Shown: in pieces, positions 1-10,282 of the stretch
How positions within the stretch are numbered: the first letter of the stretch is position 1
How the letters are laid out: each line of letters opens with the position of its first letter
From: Achatina immaculata
Lineage: Eukaryota > Mollusca > Gastropoda > Stylommatophora > Achatinidae
Length of the DNA: 64,000 nucleotides
NCBI GenBank assembly: GCA_009760885.1
Contig: CM019719.1
Location: 34,327,584-34,391,583, forward strand
Reading direction: 5' to 3'
Program-made: the position numbers and the translations under genes
Notes under the pieces: model-generated
The model's input: only the letters and a program-made list of their open reading frames with translations
Database searches by the model: none
Told to the model about the DNA's origin: nothing

Positions 1-262
1 AGAGAAAGAGATAGAGAGACAGACAGAGAGAGAGTGAGAGAAAGAGACAGAGAGATAGAGGGACAGAGAGAGAAAGAGACATGAGAGAGAGTGAGAAAGA
101 GAGAGAGAGAGAAAGAGACAGCAGAGGAGAGTGAGAGAAAGAGACATAGAGAGACAGAGAGAGAAAGAGATAGAGAGACAGACAGAGAGAGAGAGAAAGA
201 TAGAGACAGAGAAAGAGACAGAGAGAGAAAGAGACACAGAGAGAGTGTGTGAGAAACAATGT
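1..262. repeat. Purine-rich (GA)n-type microsatellite
   Basis: About 260 bases are almost entirely A and G, built from AGAG, ACAG and AAAG variants. The left end is cut by the window edge. It is simple sequence with no coding signal. Confidence 0.95.
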
Positions 263-861
263 ACAGAGAGATGCAAGATATAGTTTTTAACTCTCAGTAA
301 CTTTGCACCCAAGAACCGCACTGACTAGGCTGAGATTTAGCTAAAACCTCATTTCTTTATCTATGAACTCACTGCTGGGTGTAAGGCGTATGCTGGGTCA
401 GCCACTTATATTCTCCGTTTATAAACAGTGTCCCCATTCTTCTCTCACTCACTCACTCACTAACTCACACCCCCCCTCCCCATGAAACTATGTGCAAGGT
501 ACTCATTTTACAGTTATACAGTTAGATCGACTAGAAGACGTCGCCAGCGAATCTCCAACCCATGAACCGCGTTAAAAGACAGTCCACTATTGACTTTGGT
601 ACTCGTGCTTATCTACAGTGTATGAGTAGACATTAGCGAGGTGCAATTCGTGGACAGAAGAAAACGTGAGATATGAAAAAGTTCTGAAGGAAAAGTAAAC
701 ACATAATAGATAACGTAATACAACCAGACGTTTTTATTATCTGAGCACGCGAAAAGCTGTAAGAGCTTTCTGAGTACTTTTCAAGAGAAATATTTTGTGA
801 AAGTGAAGACAAAGTGTCAAAAGTTAATAACAGAACATTGTAATAAATGAGGATAAAGAGC
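263..861. other. No recognisable gene
   Basis: This is mixed-composition sequence with a short CACT run near 446-466 and a C-rich patch near 470-482. Short open frames here have no recognisable motif. I see nothing else. Confidence 0.5.
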
Positions 862-1860
862 ATTTAGGTGTCTAGCAGTAAATCTCGTTACTGAACGCTG
901 TAGATTCAGATCTAAAGTGGTCAACATTCCTTCAGCAATAAATCTCGTTACTGAACGCTGTAGATTCAGATCTAAAGTAGTCAGCATTCCTTCAGCAATA
1001 AATCTCGTTACTGAACGCTGTAGATTCAGATCTAAAGTAGTCAGCATTCCTTCAGCAATAAATCTCGTTACTGAACGCTGTAGATTCAGATCTAAAGTAG
1101 TCAACATTCCTTCAGTAGTGAATCTCGTTACTGAACGCTGTAGATTCAGATCTAAAGTGGTCAACATTCCTTCAGCAGTACATATCGTTACTGAACGCTG
1201 TAGATTCAGATCTAAAGTGGTCAACATTCCTTCAGCAGTGAATCTCGTTACCGAACACTGAAGATTCAGATCTAAAGTGGTCAACATTCCTTCAGCAGTA
1301 CATCTCGTTACTGAACACTGAAGATTCAGATCTAAAGTGGTCAGCATTCCTTCAGCAGTACATCTCGTTACTGAACGCTGTAGATTCAGATCTAAAGTGG
1401 TCAACATTCCTTCAGCAGTGAATCTCGTTACAAAACAATATAGATTCAGACCTAAAATGGTCAACATTCCTTCAGCAGTGAATCTCCTTACAAAACACTA
1501 TAGATTCAGATCTAACATTTATTCAGCAGTAAATTTGGTCACTGAACACTGCAGAGACAGACCTAAAGTATTCAACATTCATTCAGCAGTAAACATGGGT
1601 ACGGAATCATAAGAAGCCAACATTCGTTCAGCAGTAAAATTTGATATCAATCATCTCCTAGATTGTGCGCAGCAACCATTCGTTCTTCAGTAAACCTGGA
1701 TATCAGACATCCCGGATCCCGGAAAGTAGCCAACATTCTTTCAGCAATAAACTTGGATGCGGAACATATCCGAAATCGTAAATTACTAACATTCGCTCCA
1801 GCAGTAAACTCGGGTACTAAACATCTGGAAAATCGAATCTGGCCAACATTCAATTCAGAA
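862..1860. repeat. 60-bp satellite array with diverged right flank
   Basis: About ten near-identical 60-bp units run from about 880 to 1500. Each contains TAGATTCAGATCTAAAGT and CTCGTTACTGAACGCTG. To the right, units become shorter and much more diverged, still keeping CATTC-TTCAGCAGTAAA, to about 1860. The period is exactly 20 codons, so the plus-strand frame from 917 and the minus-strand frame from 817 to 1467 stay open through the array. Those frames are a by-product and not evidence of a protein. Confidence 0.95.
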
Positions 1861-2425
1861 GGCGATAATGACGAATGGCGAGCACTGGATCACCTACTGC
1901 ACTAATGGACAATTCAGCATCGCTTCTTAAGCTTAGGAAAACGAAGACAAAAAGCCCTAGTTTAGCACACAAAAAAAAGGTAACTAGAGACGCCTGAATG
2001 GAGGATTATACTGCTATTTCCAGAAAGAAGCCGTGTACATGATCGCGCAAACTCCAAGAAGCCTAACACAAACGTCGCAAAACCATTAAGAGCAATTACT
2101 GGATTTCATTGCCTTATTTCTTTGCGATCTTTTATTACCAAGAATCTTTTGTCGTAGGCCTGGCATTTCTGTACACGAAATTTTCAGGCTCTTAACAGGG
2201 CGGAAAGGCACAACCTGACTTGTCTGACCCAGCCTAAGAATCTTCAGTGAAAGATGGCGTCTGATTCAGCAGAAGAAATATTCACAAGTTTTTATATTCG
2301 TGGCTGGTTTCTCAAGCTAAATCTCCATTCATTTCTCCCAGTAAAACAAATTGTCCGTCGATTCTCCCTATAGATAAAGAAAATACGTCTTCACTCTATC
2401 TCGCTTTAGAGAATTTTTTTTCTCT
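1861..2425. other. No recognisable gene
   Basis: This is low-complexity to unique sequence between the 60-bp array and a LINE insertion. From about 2361 it becomes part of the degenerate CT-rich 'cgtcttc' array that resumes after 2981. Confidence 0.5.
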
Positions 2426-2980
2426 ATATCTCTCTGAGAATAGGCCAAGCAAAGACTGCATTTCAGAGAATGAGAAACATTAACCAACACATCCTTATCA
2501 ATGAATGTTAGAAAACGAGTCCTAAAATGCTATATTGAACCTATCTTGTTATACGGAAGTGAATCATGGACAATAGGCAAGTCTGCACAAAAATCATTGG
2601 AAGCAGCAGAAATGTGGTTTATTAGAAGAATGTTGCGAATCCCCTGGACAGCAAAAATAACTAATGAAGAATGTATGAGAAGAACTGGAGAAACAAAAAA
2701 ACCTTGTCAAAAAGATAAGAGAGAGACAATGTACTTTCATAGGAGATTGAAATGAGAAGAGGGGGCATTGAAAATATTATAACAACAGGAAAAATAGAAG
2801 GAAGAAGATCAAGAGGAAGACCAAGAGAAATGATACTGGACAGTCTGACGGGATGGTGTGAGAGGAGATCACCAACTGAGCTGATGGCCTGCATGAAGGA
2901 TCGGATACTCTGGAGAAGCATAATAGCCAACGCCAGTCGGCACGGCACACGATGATGATGATGATGATGATATCTCTCTG
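2426..2980 (+). mobile_element. LINE-B copy, 5'-truncated, C-terminal region
   Basis: This is the carboxy-terminal part of a non-LTR retrotransposon protein, downstream of the reverse transcriptase catalytic core. Visible motifs are IEPILLYGSESWTIG, then EMWFIRRMLRIPWTAKI, then in another frame GRRSRGRPREMI and ILWRSIIANASRHGT. Frame is lost at an A7 run near 2695-2701 and again near 2750. The copy ends in a (GAT)n tail. The 11-bp sequence ATATCTCTCTG lies at 2426-2436 and again at 2970-2980, consistent with a target-site duplication, although the surrounding CT-rich array makes a chance match possible. Near-identical copies lie at 33.0 and 33.9 kb. It is not functional. Confidence 0.9.
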
Positions 2981-3369
2981 GAGAAAGCGTCTTTCATACA
3001 TATCTCTCTAGAGGAAAAAACGTCTTCCTTCATCTCTCTCTAGAATAAACGTCTGCCCTTCATCTCTCTAGCTAGATAAAACGTCTTCCCTTCATCTCTC
3101 TAGCTAGAGAAAACGTCTTCCCTTTATCGCTCTCCCTAAGGAAAGCGACCTCCATTCCCCTAGCCCTGTTTAAAAAACAAAATATTTTATATTCCTCTAA
3201 CCATATAATAAATGTCTTCCTTTCTAGTAACCTACAAAAAACGTTGTCTTTCTTTACAAAAAAAAAAATCTTCCATTCCTTTGTCTCTCTGCAGAAAACG
3301 TCTTCTATTTCTTTCTATTTACAGAAAATATCTCTTATTCTTTTCTCCCTACACATAACATTTTTCATT

Positions 3370-3408
<39 letters not shown>

Positions 3409-3575
3409 ACAAAACGTCTTTCATTCCTCTCTCTACAGGAAACGTCTTCTATTCCTTTTCCCTGCACAAAATGTCTTCCAACCCTCTCTCCCTGCAGAAG
3501 ACGTCTTCTATTCCTCTCTCTTCCTCTCTCCCTGTAGAAGACGTCTTCTGTTCCTCTCTCTTCCTCTCTCCCTCG
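2981..3575. repeat. Degenerate CT-rich tandem array (ACGTCTTCC core)
   Basis: Irregular units of roughly 30-40 bp carry ACGTCTTC followed by CTCTCTC and a GAAA/AGAAAA end. The array also appears at 2361-2425, so the LINE-B copy is inserted into it. A pure (CT)n run lies at 3370-3402. The plus-strand frames here are simple-sequence artefacts. Confidence 0.8.
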
Positions 3576-3845
3576 TGTTTGTGCATACTTTATATACACG
3601 TATGACTAGGTGTAGGTATGTATATATGTGTGCATATATAGCTGTGTGTGTATGCGTATACATGTGTATCGGTATGTATGTATGTATGAACATATATGTA
3701 GGTGTGTATGTGAACATGTCTTTATGTCTACATATATACAAGTGTGTGCACATATCTATGTGTATACATGTGAATGTATATGTGTATATGTACATGTGTG
3801 GATGTGTTTGTTTATATGTGGTACGTGTGTACCACACATAAATGC
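3576..3845. repeat. TG/TA-rich cryptic microsatellite
   Basis: Degenerate TATGTG and TGTATA words run through the interval, for example TATGTATGTATG near 3674. Open frames on both strands are low-complexity and are not called as genes. Confidence 0.8.
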
Positions 3846-3964
3846 ATCGGTATGTATTTGCTTTAAGAACAGTATAGGCATATGTACTATCACAGTCTAA
3901 ATTAGCTTAATCTAAAGTATGATTTGATTGTTGTATCTATTATACTGCTGTTCCAAAAATGTGT

Positions 3965-4225
3965 GAGCTTATAATGAATGTGAGAATGTAATAAAGTTTA
4001 TTTCATATAGCTGTATAAAGCAGAATGTGGAATGTAAGAAAGAAAGGGTTTATTAATTATTTACTTATTCATTTTATGTTTTTTCATGCATGTTATGTTC
4101 AATAACAAATGCTGAATATCTGTGACTGAATGAAAGGTGTATGATGAAGGGCAGAATGGTGGACGGGCCAGTGCGCCCAATTCTTAACTCTTCGAAAATA
4201 AAGTCTATTCGTTCGTTCCCTCTCT
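3965..4225 (+). mobile_element. 3' end of the CR1-like LINE family (3'UTR only)
   Basis: The stretch shares TGAATGAAAGGTGTATGATG, GGACGGGCCAGTGCGCCCA and GAAAATAAAG, followed by TTCGTTCGTT, with the 3' end of the CR1-like remnant at 28.5 kb. A reverse copy lies at 63.4 kb. It also shares CATGCATGTTATGTTCAATA with that reverse copy. AATAAA lies just before the tail. No coding sequence is retained, so this is a 5'-truncated insertion. Confidence 0.7.
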
Positions 4226-5290
4226 CTTTCGTCTCTCTCTCTCTCTCCAAGAAATGTCTTCCATTTCATTTTCTTTACAAAAAAAAAAAAGAAGAAGAAA
4301 ACATCCTCTGTTCTTCCATGCTCTCGATCACTTGTCGTGTTCTTGTACTGGCCTACAGGAAGTTGTAAAACAGCTGTTTGCCAGCAAATGGCTCATTCAC
4401 ATCGTTCTCACTTGACACGTTTTTCAATCGATACGCTGATTGATTTTAGGCTGTTGTATCTTTACATGCAAATTACCCAAAAGCCCTGAGTAATAATGGC
4501 GGCCTATCCGCTTCAGCAGCGAAATCTGCCTGCAAATGGGCAGAAGGCTTGAAACTGTTTTATCAGTCCTACATGCTTGACAGAGTAATACTCCAAATAT
4601 ACCGGTTCTGCTGGAATTGGATTTTCTTCTGGAATAAACAGATAATTGTTTTATTTTCTTTTCTTTTGTCTAACCCCTCCCCCTTTGGCTGAAACTGTTT
4701 CTTATCAAGGTAGCAAGGATTGGTACGTTGGATGGATGTGACAGTTAAAAGGCCCAGCAATAACTACATAGCTATGGCTGATAAATGCGTGCTTGTGCCC
4801 TGAAGAAATAAAACAAGACTAACAAGTGCACGCCTCAGTAGCCAGTACTGCATCTCTATGAAGCATAACCCTTAGGCGGTTACATAGTCAGTCCGGCAGT
4901 AGCAACAACTGCTATATTATAAATCATCAATATGTTTGATGCTAAGCTCATTCCATTGCTGCGCCCCCCCCCCCCTCACCCTTCTTACAGCGGAGATCTC
5001 GGGGTTAGAAAGCCGAATTCTTGGAATTGACCGCAAGAATTCAAAATATCATGAATGCGCTCGTTATTTGACTGGATGACTATTTGGAAAGATCTGACGA
5101 TGTTGGTTACAAAGAGGTCTTGTTGGAGGTTTCATGGAGATCCCACGACAACAAATCAGGAAAGACAGGAGTTGCTATATATAGAGAAAGGTAAACGAAC
5201 ATGCTTCAATTCTCGGACGCTGTTTTCTCTTACGTTTTAGAATAAGATTCTTTTCAAAAAATTATCCGTTCCCAGATGAGGTGTTTCGCT
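4226..5290. other. No recognisable gene; CT-rich start
   Basis: 4226-4320 repeats the CT/GTCTTCC and GAAGAA theme seen near 3.0-3.5 kb. The remainder is mixed unique sequence with a C-homopolymer near 4963-4975. Frames of about 60 codons show no motif. Confidence 0.5.
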
Positions 5291-5296
5291 TTCCAT

Positions 5297-5330
5297 TGTT
5301 GTTGTTGTTGTTGTTGTTGTCGTTGCTGTG
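5297..5330. repeat. (GTT)n microsatellite
   Basis: About ten GTT repeats, slightly interrupted at the right end by GTC and GCT. Confidence 0.9.
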
Positions 5331-5409
5331 ATCGTCAAAATCCAAAACTGTTTTTCTTTTTTAAGTCGATACTGTGGCATTCTTTAAAACAAAATATCGC
5401 AAAGGTATA

Positions 5410-5702
5410 CTGGATAGTGGATAAGACCTAGCTCTGTTGATACTGGATAAGACCTAGCTCTGTTGATACTGGATAAGAGCTAGCTCTGTTGACACTGGAT
5501 AAGATCCAGCTCTGTTGATACTGGATAAGAGCTAGCTCTGTTGATACTGGATAAGACCCAGCTCTGTTGATACTAGATAAGACCTAGCTCTGTTGATACT
5601 GGAGAAGACCTAGCCCTGTTGATACTGGGGAAGACCTAGCCCTGTTGATACTGGGGAAGACCTAGCCCTGTTGATACTGGATAAGACCCAGCTCTGTTGC
5701 TG
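5410..5702. repeat. 26-bp minisatellite
   Basis: About eleven copies of a 26-bp unit contain TACTGGATAAGACCTAGCTC followed by TGTTGA. Variants (GAGC for GACC, GGGGAAG for GGATAAG) cluster toward the right, suggesting local expansion of subtypes. Confidence 0.95.
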
Positions 5703-5714
5703 GCCTATGGGGGC

Positions 5715-6500
5715 TGCTTCTTTACACGCTGGGACATGCCCATATGTCTTCCGCTTTCAACATCAGGATGTTCTTCATTGCCTTGGCTGATATAATGCCA
5801 CTACTATGTTCGTTGAAAATTGTTCTTGCTCTAGCGCACAACGGAGATTTGCTTCCACTTTCTCTGATTACATATACTTCAATGAGGCTGTAGTGGTTTC
5901 TACTTTGTGTGTGTGGGTTTTCTTTTTTCTTCACCGATTCTTCGACCTGAAAGATCTGATGTCTCCTTTGTCCAATTTGATGTTTCCTAGTGGGTTAACT
6001 CTTGCTGCAGGTTGTTCAGCTTCTTCGTTGCCAACAATGCCTGAATGCCCCGAGCAGTATATCCATGTGATGTTTATGGATATGCATTTCGGAAATTATG
6101 TCCAACCACTCGCTTCTGATGGTGGAGCATTCTATCTCTCTTAATAGACTTCGAGAGTCTGTGATCATTGTAGCATCAAGGCTTGCGTGAGGGCTTCAGT
6201 TTTCACCCGCATACCTTGAGCAGGTGTTGTGGGTATGCTCCTGCCATGCTCTTGGGGATTTATTTCTTCGGAGTATGGTACAGAACCGTGTCTGTGTACT
6301 GATCCATCCGTGTAAATGACCATGTCTTCAGGGCTAGAGATTTTTTTTTATTAATTCGGTTATTTCTTCTTGTGTTCTACCTGCAGGCCAATTCCCTCGT
6401 TCCCTGGTCGGTGTGGTGTGTACTTTAGTTCAATTTTGGCACAGTTGCACCGACCCAGCAAAGATTATCAGGAATGAGGATCTTCTCGGTGTTCAGATCA
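5715..6500 (-). pseudogene. Decayed RNase H domain of a LINE
   Basis: Read on the minus strand, the segment gives DMVIYTDGSV near 6330-6300, then VKTEALTQAL, then in a shifted frame MITDSRSLLREI, and further on WIYCSGHSGIVGNEEAE near 6075-6020. This order matches the RNase H fold of Jockey/I-like non-LTR retrotransposons. The expected acidic positions are visible: D in YTDGS, E in TEAL and D in TDSRS, while the last aspartate region reads NEEAE. Stops and frameshifts separate the blocks. Frames on the opposite strand at 5806-6144 are shadows. The family name is not assigned, and the element may be related to the CCHC-bearing C-terminus at the right window edge. Confidence 0.75.
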
Positions 6501-6726
6501 TCTTGTTCAAGTTATGACCTGAATCATTGGATAAAAGCTGACGGCTAAATCTTCTGTCATGTATGTGGAATAAAATCCTCGAGGGCCTGTCGAGCCGATG
6601 GATAAATAAACGAGTTTATCACGAAAGTCTTCTTGCTGTTAGGTATTTCAAGAACTCAGGGAGCGAAATAATTACATACTTCAAGAAGTAACTCAGGGAG
6701 TGAAATAATCAGCGGATAGATAAACA

Positions 6727-6892
6727 ACATGGATAATATCTATGGCTTATTAAGCAACATGGATAACATCTATGGTTTATTAAACAACACGGATAACATC
6801 TATGGTTTATTAAACAACATGGATAACATCTATGGTTTATTAAACAACATGGATAACATCTATGGTTTATTAAACAACATGGATAACATGGA
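6727..6892. repeat. 30-bp minisatellite
   Basis: About five and a half copies of a 30-bp unit contain AACATGGATAACATCTATGG. The unit is ten codons long, so one frame reads repeated NMDNIYGLLN. I regard that frame as an artefact of the period. Two diverged copies of a roughly 36-bp unit (ACTCAGGGAG core) lie just upstream at 6640-6712. Confidence 0.95.
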
Positions 6893-6994
6893 TATACTCT
6901 TTACTACTGAAAGCTGTCCCAGACTCCTACGTTCACATCTCTGGGACTGGTACAGTATCACAAAAATTAAACGGGGTAAGGTTTTGACTAGGTT

Positions 6995-8215
6995 TGACTC
7001 GTCACATATGATGGAACCCATGGACTCGTCACATATGATGAAACCAGGGACTCGTCACATATGATGAAACCAGGGACTCGTCACATATGATGAAACCAGT
7101 GACTCGTCACATATGATGAAACCAGGGACTCGTCACATATGATGAAACCAGGGACTCGTCACATATGATGAAAACAGGGACACATAAAGAAACTGTGGAG
7201 AGGAGCCGTCAGAACTACAAAAATAAAATTTTTAAGGGCATGCATCTTTCCCATCGCAACATATGCCTGTGAGACCTCGACAGTTTAACAAAACAGCTGA
7301 GAAACACATAAATGCCTTTGAATGTAAATGCTACAGAAGAGTTCTCCAAATATTGTGGACACAAAAAAGAACAAATATATCCATACTACAATAGCTTAAT
7401 ATTGAAGAAGGCTGGCTAATAAAGAGGATTAAAGAGAGAAAACTTAAATATTTTGGACACATTAAACGTCATGATAATTTAGAGAAGACCATATTATATT
7501 ACATAATGGGGAAAAGAAAAAGAGGAAGACCAAGGCGAAGATGGCTGCAAGACATCGTTGGCGATCTGCAAATGGATGCATCAGCAGCAGGCCATCTTGC
7601 TCACAACCGAGAGGCCTAAAGGAGTGCTGTTTGGTAGGCAAAGTTCCGCAAGGGACATGCAAATGAATGAATGATGAATGAGGGACTCGTCACATATAAT
7701 GAACCCAGGGACTCGTCACATATGATTAACCCACGGACTCGTCACATATGATGAACCCATGGACTCGTCACATATGATGAACCCATGGACTCGTCACATA
7801 TGATTAACCCATGGACTTGTCACACATGATTAACCCATGGACTCGTCACATATGATTAACTCAGGGACTCGTCACGTATGATTAACCTAGGGACTCGTCA
7901 CATATGATGAACCCACGGACTCGTCATATATGATGAACCCAGGGACTCGTCATATATTATTAACCCACGGACTCGTCACATATGGTGAACCCATGGACTC
8001 GTCACTTATGATTAACCCATGGACTCGTCACATATGATGAAACCATGGACTCGTCACATATGATTAACTCAGGGACTCGTCACATAAGATGAACCCATGG
8101 ACTCGTCACATATGATGAAACCAGGGACTCGTCACATATGATGAATCCAGCGACTCGTCACATATGATGAAACCAGGGACTCGTCACATATGATGAATTC
8201 ATGGACTGAATTTTG
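6995..8215. repeat. 26-bp satellite (GGACTCGTCACATATGATGA), split by LINE-A
   Basis: A 26-bp unit with the core GACTCGTCACATATGATGA is present in about seven copies at 6995-7178 and about twenty more at 7681-8215. It includes the palindrome CATATG. The gap is filled by a LINE-A fragment. Subtype variants such as GATTAACCCA and GATGAACCCA occur mainly in the right block. Confidence 0.95.
7180..7680 (+). mobile_element. LINE-A copy, 5'-truncated, inside the 26-bp satellite
   Basis: Colinear with 51120-51615 of the long LINE-A copy, covering the region after the catalytic core: IFPIATYACET, INAFECKCYRRVLQI, LKYFGHIKRHDNLEKT and MGKRKRGRPRRRWLQDIV. Several stops and frameshifts break the frame. 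It starts near CACATAAAG and ends in ATGAATGAATGATGAATG. Both flanks are satellite, and AGGGAC occurs at each junction, as expected for insertion into the array with a short duplication. Confidence 0.9.
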
Positions 8216-8240
8216 TTATTCAATCCCTTAAACATGTAGA

Positions 8241-8435
8241 ATCATCATCAGGTGCCGTGCCGACTGACGTTGGCTACTATGTTTCTCCATATTATCCGAT
8301 CCTTCATGCAGGCCAATTTGGTGATCTCCTCTTACACTCTCTCGTCAGACTGTCCAGTATCATTTCACTCGGTCTTCCCCTGGCTCTTCTTCCCTCTATT
8401 GTTCCTGTTGTTATAATATTTTAAATGTCCCCTCT
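8241..8435 (-). mobile_element. LINE-B 3' fragment at the satellite edge
   Basis: Reverse complement of the last 190 bases of LINE-B, from the segment encoding ENIITTG through GRRSRGRPR-like and SIIANASRHGT-like residues to the GAT tail (ATCATCATCA on this strand). It lies just beyond the right end of the 26-bp satellite. Confidence 0.85.
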
Positions 8436-8539
8436 AGAATATGCTTTAGGCAAGAAAAATATGAGTAACGCCTGCAGAAGAATCCAGTCCAGGAGAATAA
8501 TGAACGTGAATGGAAGTGGATGAGGACAGTAATAACAAG

Positions 8540-8741
8540 GTAAAACAATTCTTTCTTTCTTTCTTACTTACTTTCTTTCTTTCTTTCCTTCCTTCTTTTT
8601 TCTTTCTTTCTTTTCTTCTTTCTTTCTATCTTTCTATCTTTCTTACTTTCTTTTCTTTATTTATTTATTTCTTTTCTTTTTTCTATCTTTCTTTTCCTTT
8701 CTTTCTTTCTTACTGTTCTTTCTTTCCTTCTTGCTTTCTTT

Positions 8742-8780
<39 letters not shown>

Positions 8781-9030
8781 ATTTTTCTTTCTTTCTTTCT
8801 ATTTTTCTTTCTTTCTTACTTTTTTACTTACTTTCTTTCCTTTCTTTCTTTCTTTCTTTCTATCTTTCTTTCTTTCTTCCTTTCTTTCTTTCTATCTATT
8901 TTTCTTTCTTTCTTTCTTTCTTTCTTAATTTCTTTCTTTCTTTCTATCTTTCTTTCTTTCTTACTTTCTTTCCTTCTTTTTTCTTACTTACTATCTTTAT
9001 TACTTTCTTTCCTTTCTTTCTTTTTTCGGT
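8540..9030. repeat. Long (CTTT)n microsatellite
   Basis: About 490 bases of imperfect CTTT/TTTC repeats with scattered ATCT, ACTT and CCTT interruptions. The apparent phenylalanine/serine/leucine-rich frames are simple-sequence artefacts. Confidence 0.97.
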
Positions 9031-9375
9031 TCTGTGCCCTCTCTCCTCTGTTATAAATTTCTCAAATTACATTTAGTGTTTCATAATCGCTGTTTATGCT
9101 ACAAATATTTTTTCCGCTTAAACAGCTTTATATCTGTGGATCTGAATGGGTTTTATGCGTATGTTTTTTTTTGTGTTCTCTTTTTCCCAGTTTCTTGCTC
9201 ATTTTTCTATTCTAGAACTGTATTAAACACTAACTAGTGGCCCATCTCTAAATCCATCTGTTTGCTGTCATGATCTATGAAGGCAGGAAACACTTCCCAA
9301 TCTACGTTGAGCCAACGACCAACAAAAAAAAAAGGGTCCTTGCTTTTTCTATTGTTGAGTGAGATCGACATAAAA
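9031..9375. other. No recognisable gene
   Basis: AT-rich sequence after the microsatellite. I see no motif or repeat match. Confidence 0.4.
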
Positions 9376-9379
9376 GCGC

Positions 9380-9538
9380 ACTATTAGCAAAATTGGTAGA
9401 CCAAGAGAGACATGGAGAAAAACAACAGAAAGGATGTTGAGCAATAGAGGGCTCACATGGGCAAGAGCAGAAAAAAAGGCAACGGACAGGCATTTGTGGA
9501 AAATCCTTGCGGAAGCCCCATGTGCCCTGGGCACTTAA
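9380..9538 (+). mobile_element. LINE C-terminal tail (GRPRETW type)
   Basis: One continuous frame reads IGRPRETWRKTTERML, then LTWARAEKKATDRHLWK, and stops at 9536-9538. This basic GRPR..W, followed about 30 residues later by A.DR..W, is the usual C-terminus of many animal LINE proteins. It differs in sequence from LINE-A and LINE-B. A (GA)n run starts immediately after the stop. Confidence 0.75.
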
Positions 9539-9540
9539 GG

Positions 9541-9542
<2 letters not shown>

Positions 9543-9580
<38 letters not shown>
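9543..9580. repeat. (GA)n microsatellite
   Basis: Nearly pure GA dinucleotide run directly following a LINE C-terminal stop codon. A short C run and a (CA)n run follow at about 9697-9720. Confidence 0.95.
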
Positions 9581-9582
<2 letters not shown>

Positions 9583-9957
9583 CAAAATTCGACAAGGCTA
9601 AGAGACGGGCGGACATGCTATACCTGCAGGAATGCGTTAAATTACTTATAAGTAAAAGTGTCTTAAACGTCTTTATAAGTACTTGTACTGTTGCGCCCCC
9701 CCCCTACACACACACACACATATTCTTCAGACAGCCAGAAAGAGAGATGAATGGAGGCATCAGGGAACCTTAAAACGGCTCAAAAAGCCGAAGAGAAGAG
9801 AAAAAGAGAACTACCAACAGTTTGATTTAGTCGTATCAAGACAGATATTATCGGTAACTGATGCAATAATGTGAACATAATAATGCAGACGTAATATGAA
9901 ATATAAAGTTCATTTCTTTTGGTGTTATTAATATACTCTGTGGGCTCGGTTTATTAA

Positions 9958-10196
9958 TCAGGTGGTATCTGGTTAAGTCCCAGGGATTTTTTTCTGGTAC
10001 ACACCAACAAGAACCCCAGGGTCGACCCAGTCTCTAAAAATATATACCAGAGAAATCTGGGAGGGTAAAGCGGCCAGGCGTGACACTGACCACATCACAC
10101 TTTCATGTGCCGAAGGTCATGGAAAATACTGGCCTAACACCGTATTCTCCGGTACGTCTTAATGGTGTGGAGACAGGAATTTTACCTTTACCTTTC
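9958..10196 (+). mobile_element. SINE body (group T) with TTTACC tail
   Basis: Shares CGGCCAGGCRTGA followed by CTGACCACATCA with the reverse-oriented SINE at 20.2-20.5 kb, and ends in TTTTACCTTTACC as that copy does. The tRNA-like head is not clear here, so the copy is probably truncated or diverged at its 5' end. A LINE-B tail abuts its 3' end. Confidence 0.55.
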
Positions 10197-10282
10197 ATCA
10201 TCATCATCATCATCATCATCATGTGCCGTGCCGACTGGCGTTGGCTATTATGCTTCTCCAGAGTACACAATCCTTCATGTAC
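10197..10282 (-). mobile_element. LINE-B extreme 3' end
   Basis: Reverse complement of the last 85 bases of LINE-B. An (ATC)n run is followed by GTGCCGTGCCGACTGGCGTT and TGCTTCTCCAGAGTA, the antisense of the SIIANASRHGT end. A second CTTTACCTTTAC motif follows at about 10284, so this very short insertion sits within a SINE-type tail. Confidence 0.8.

Noticed and set aside
862..1505. Regular repeats resembling a CRISPR array
   Set aside because: There are no unique spacers; the 60-bp unit is continuous tandem repeat, and the context is an animal genome.
5806..6144. 112-codon plus-strand ORF
   Set aside because: It is antisense to the RNase H remnant, which explains the sequence better.
8510..9076. 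188-codon phenylalanine/serine/leucine-rich ORF
   Set aside because: It is a translation of a (CTTT)n microsatellite.
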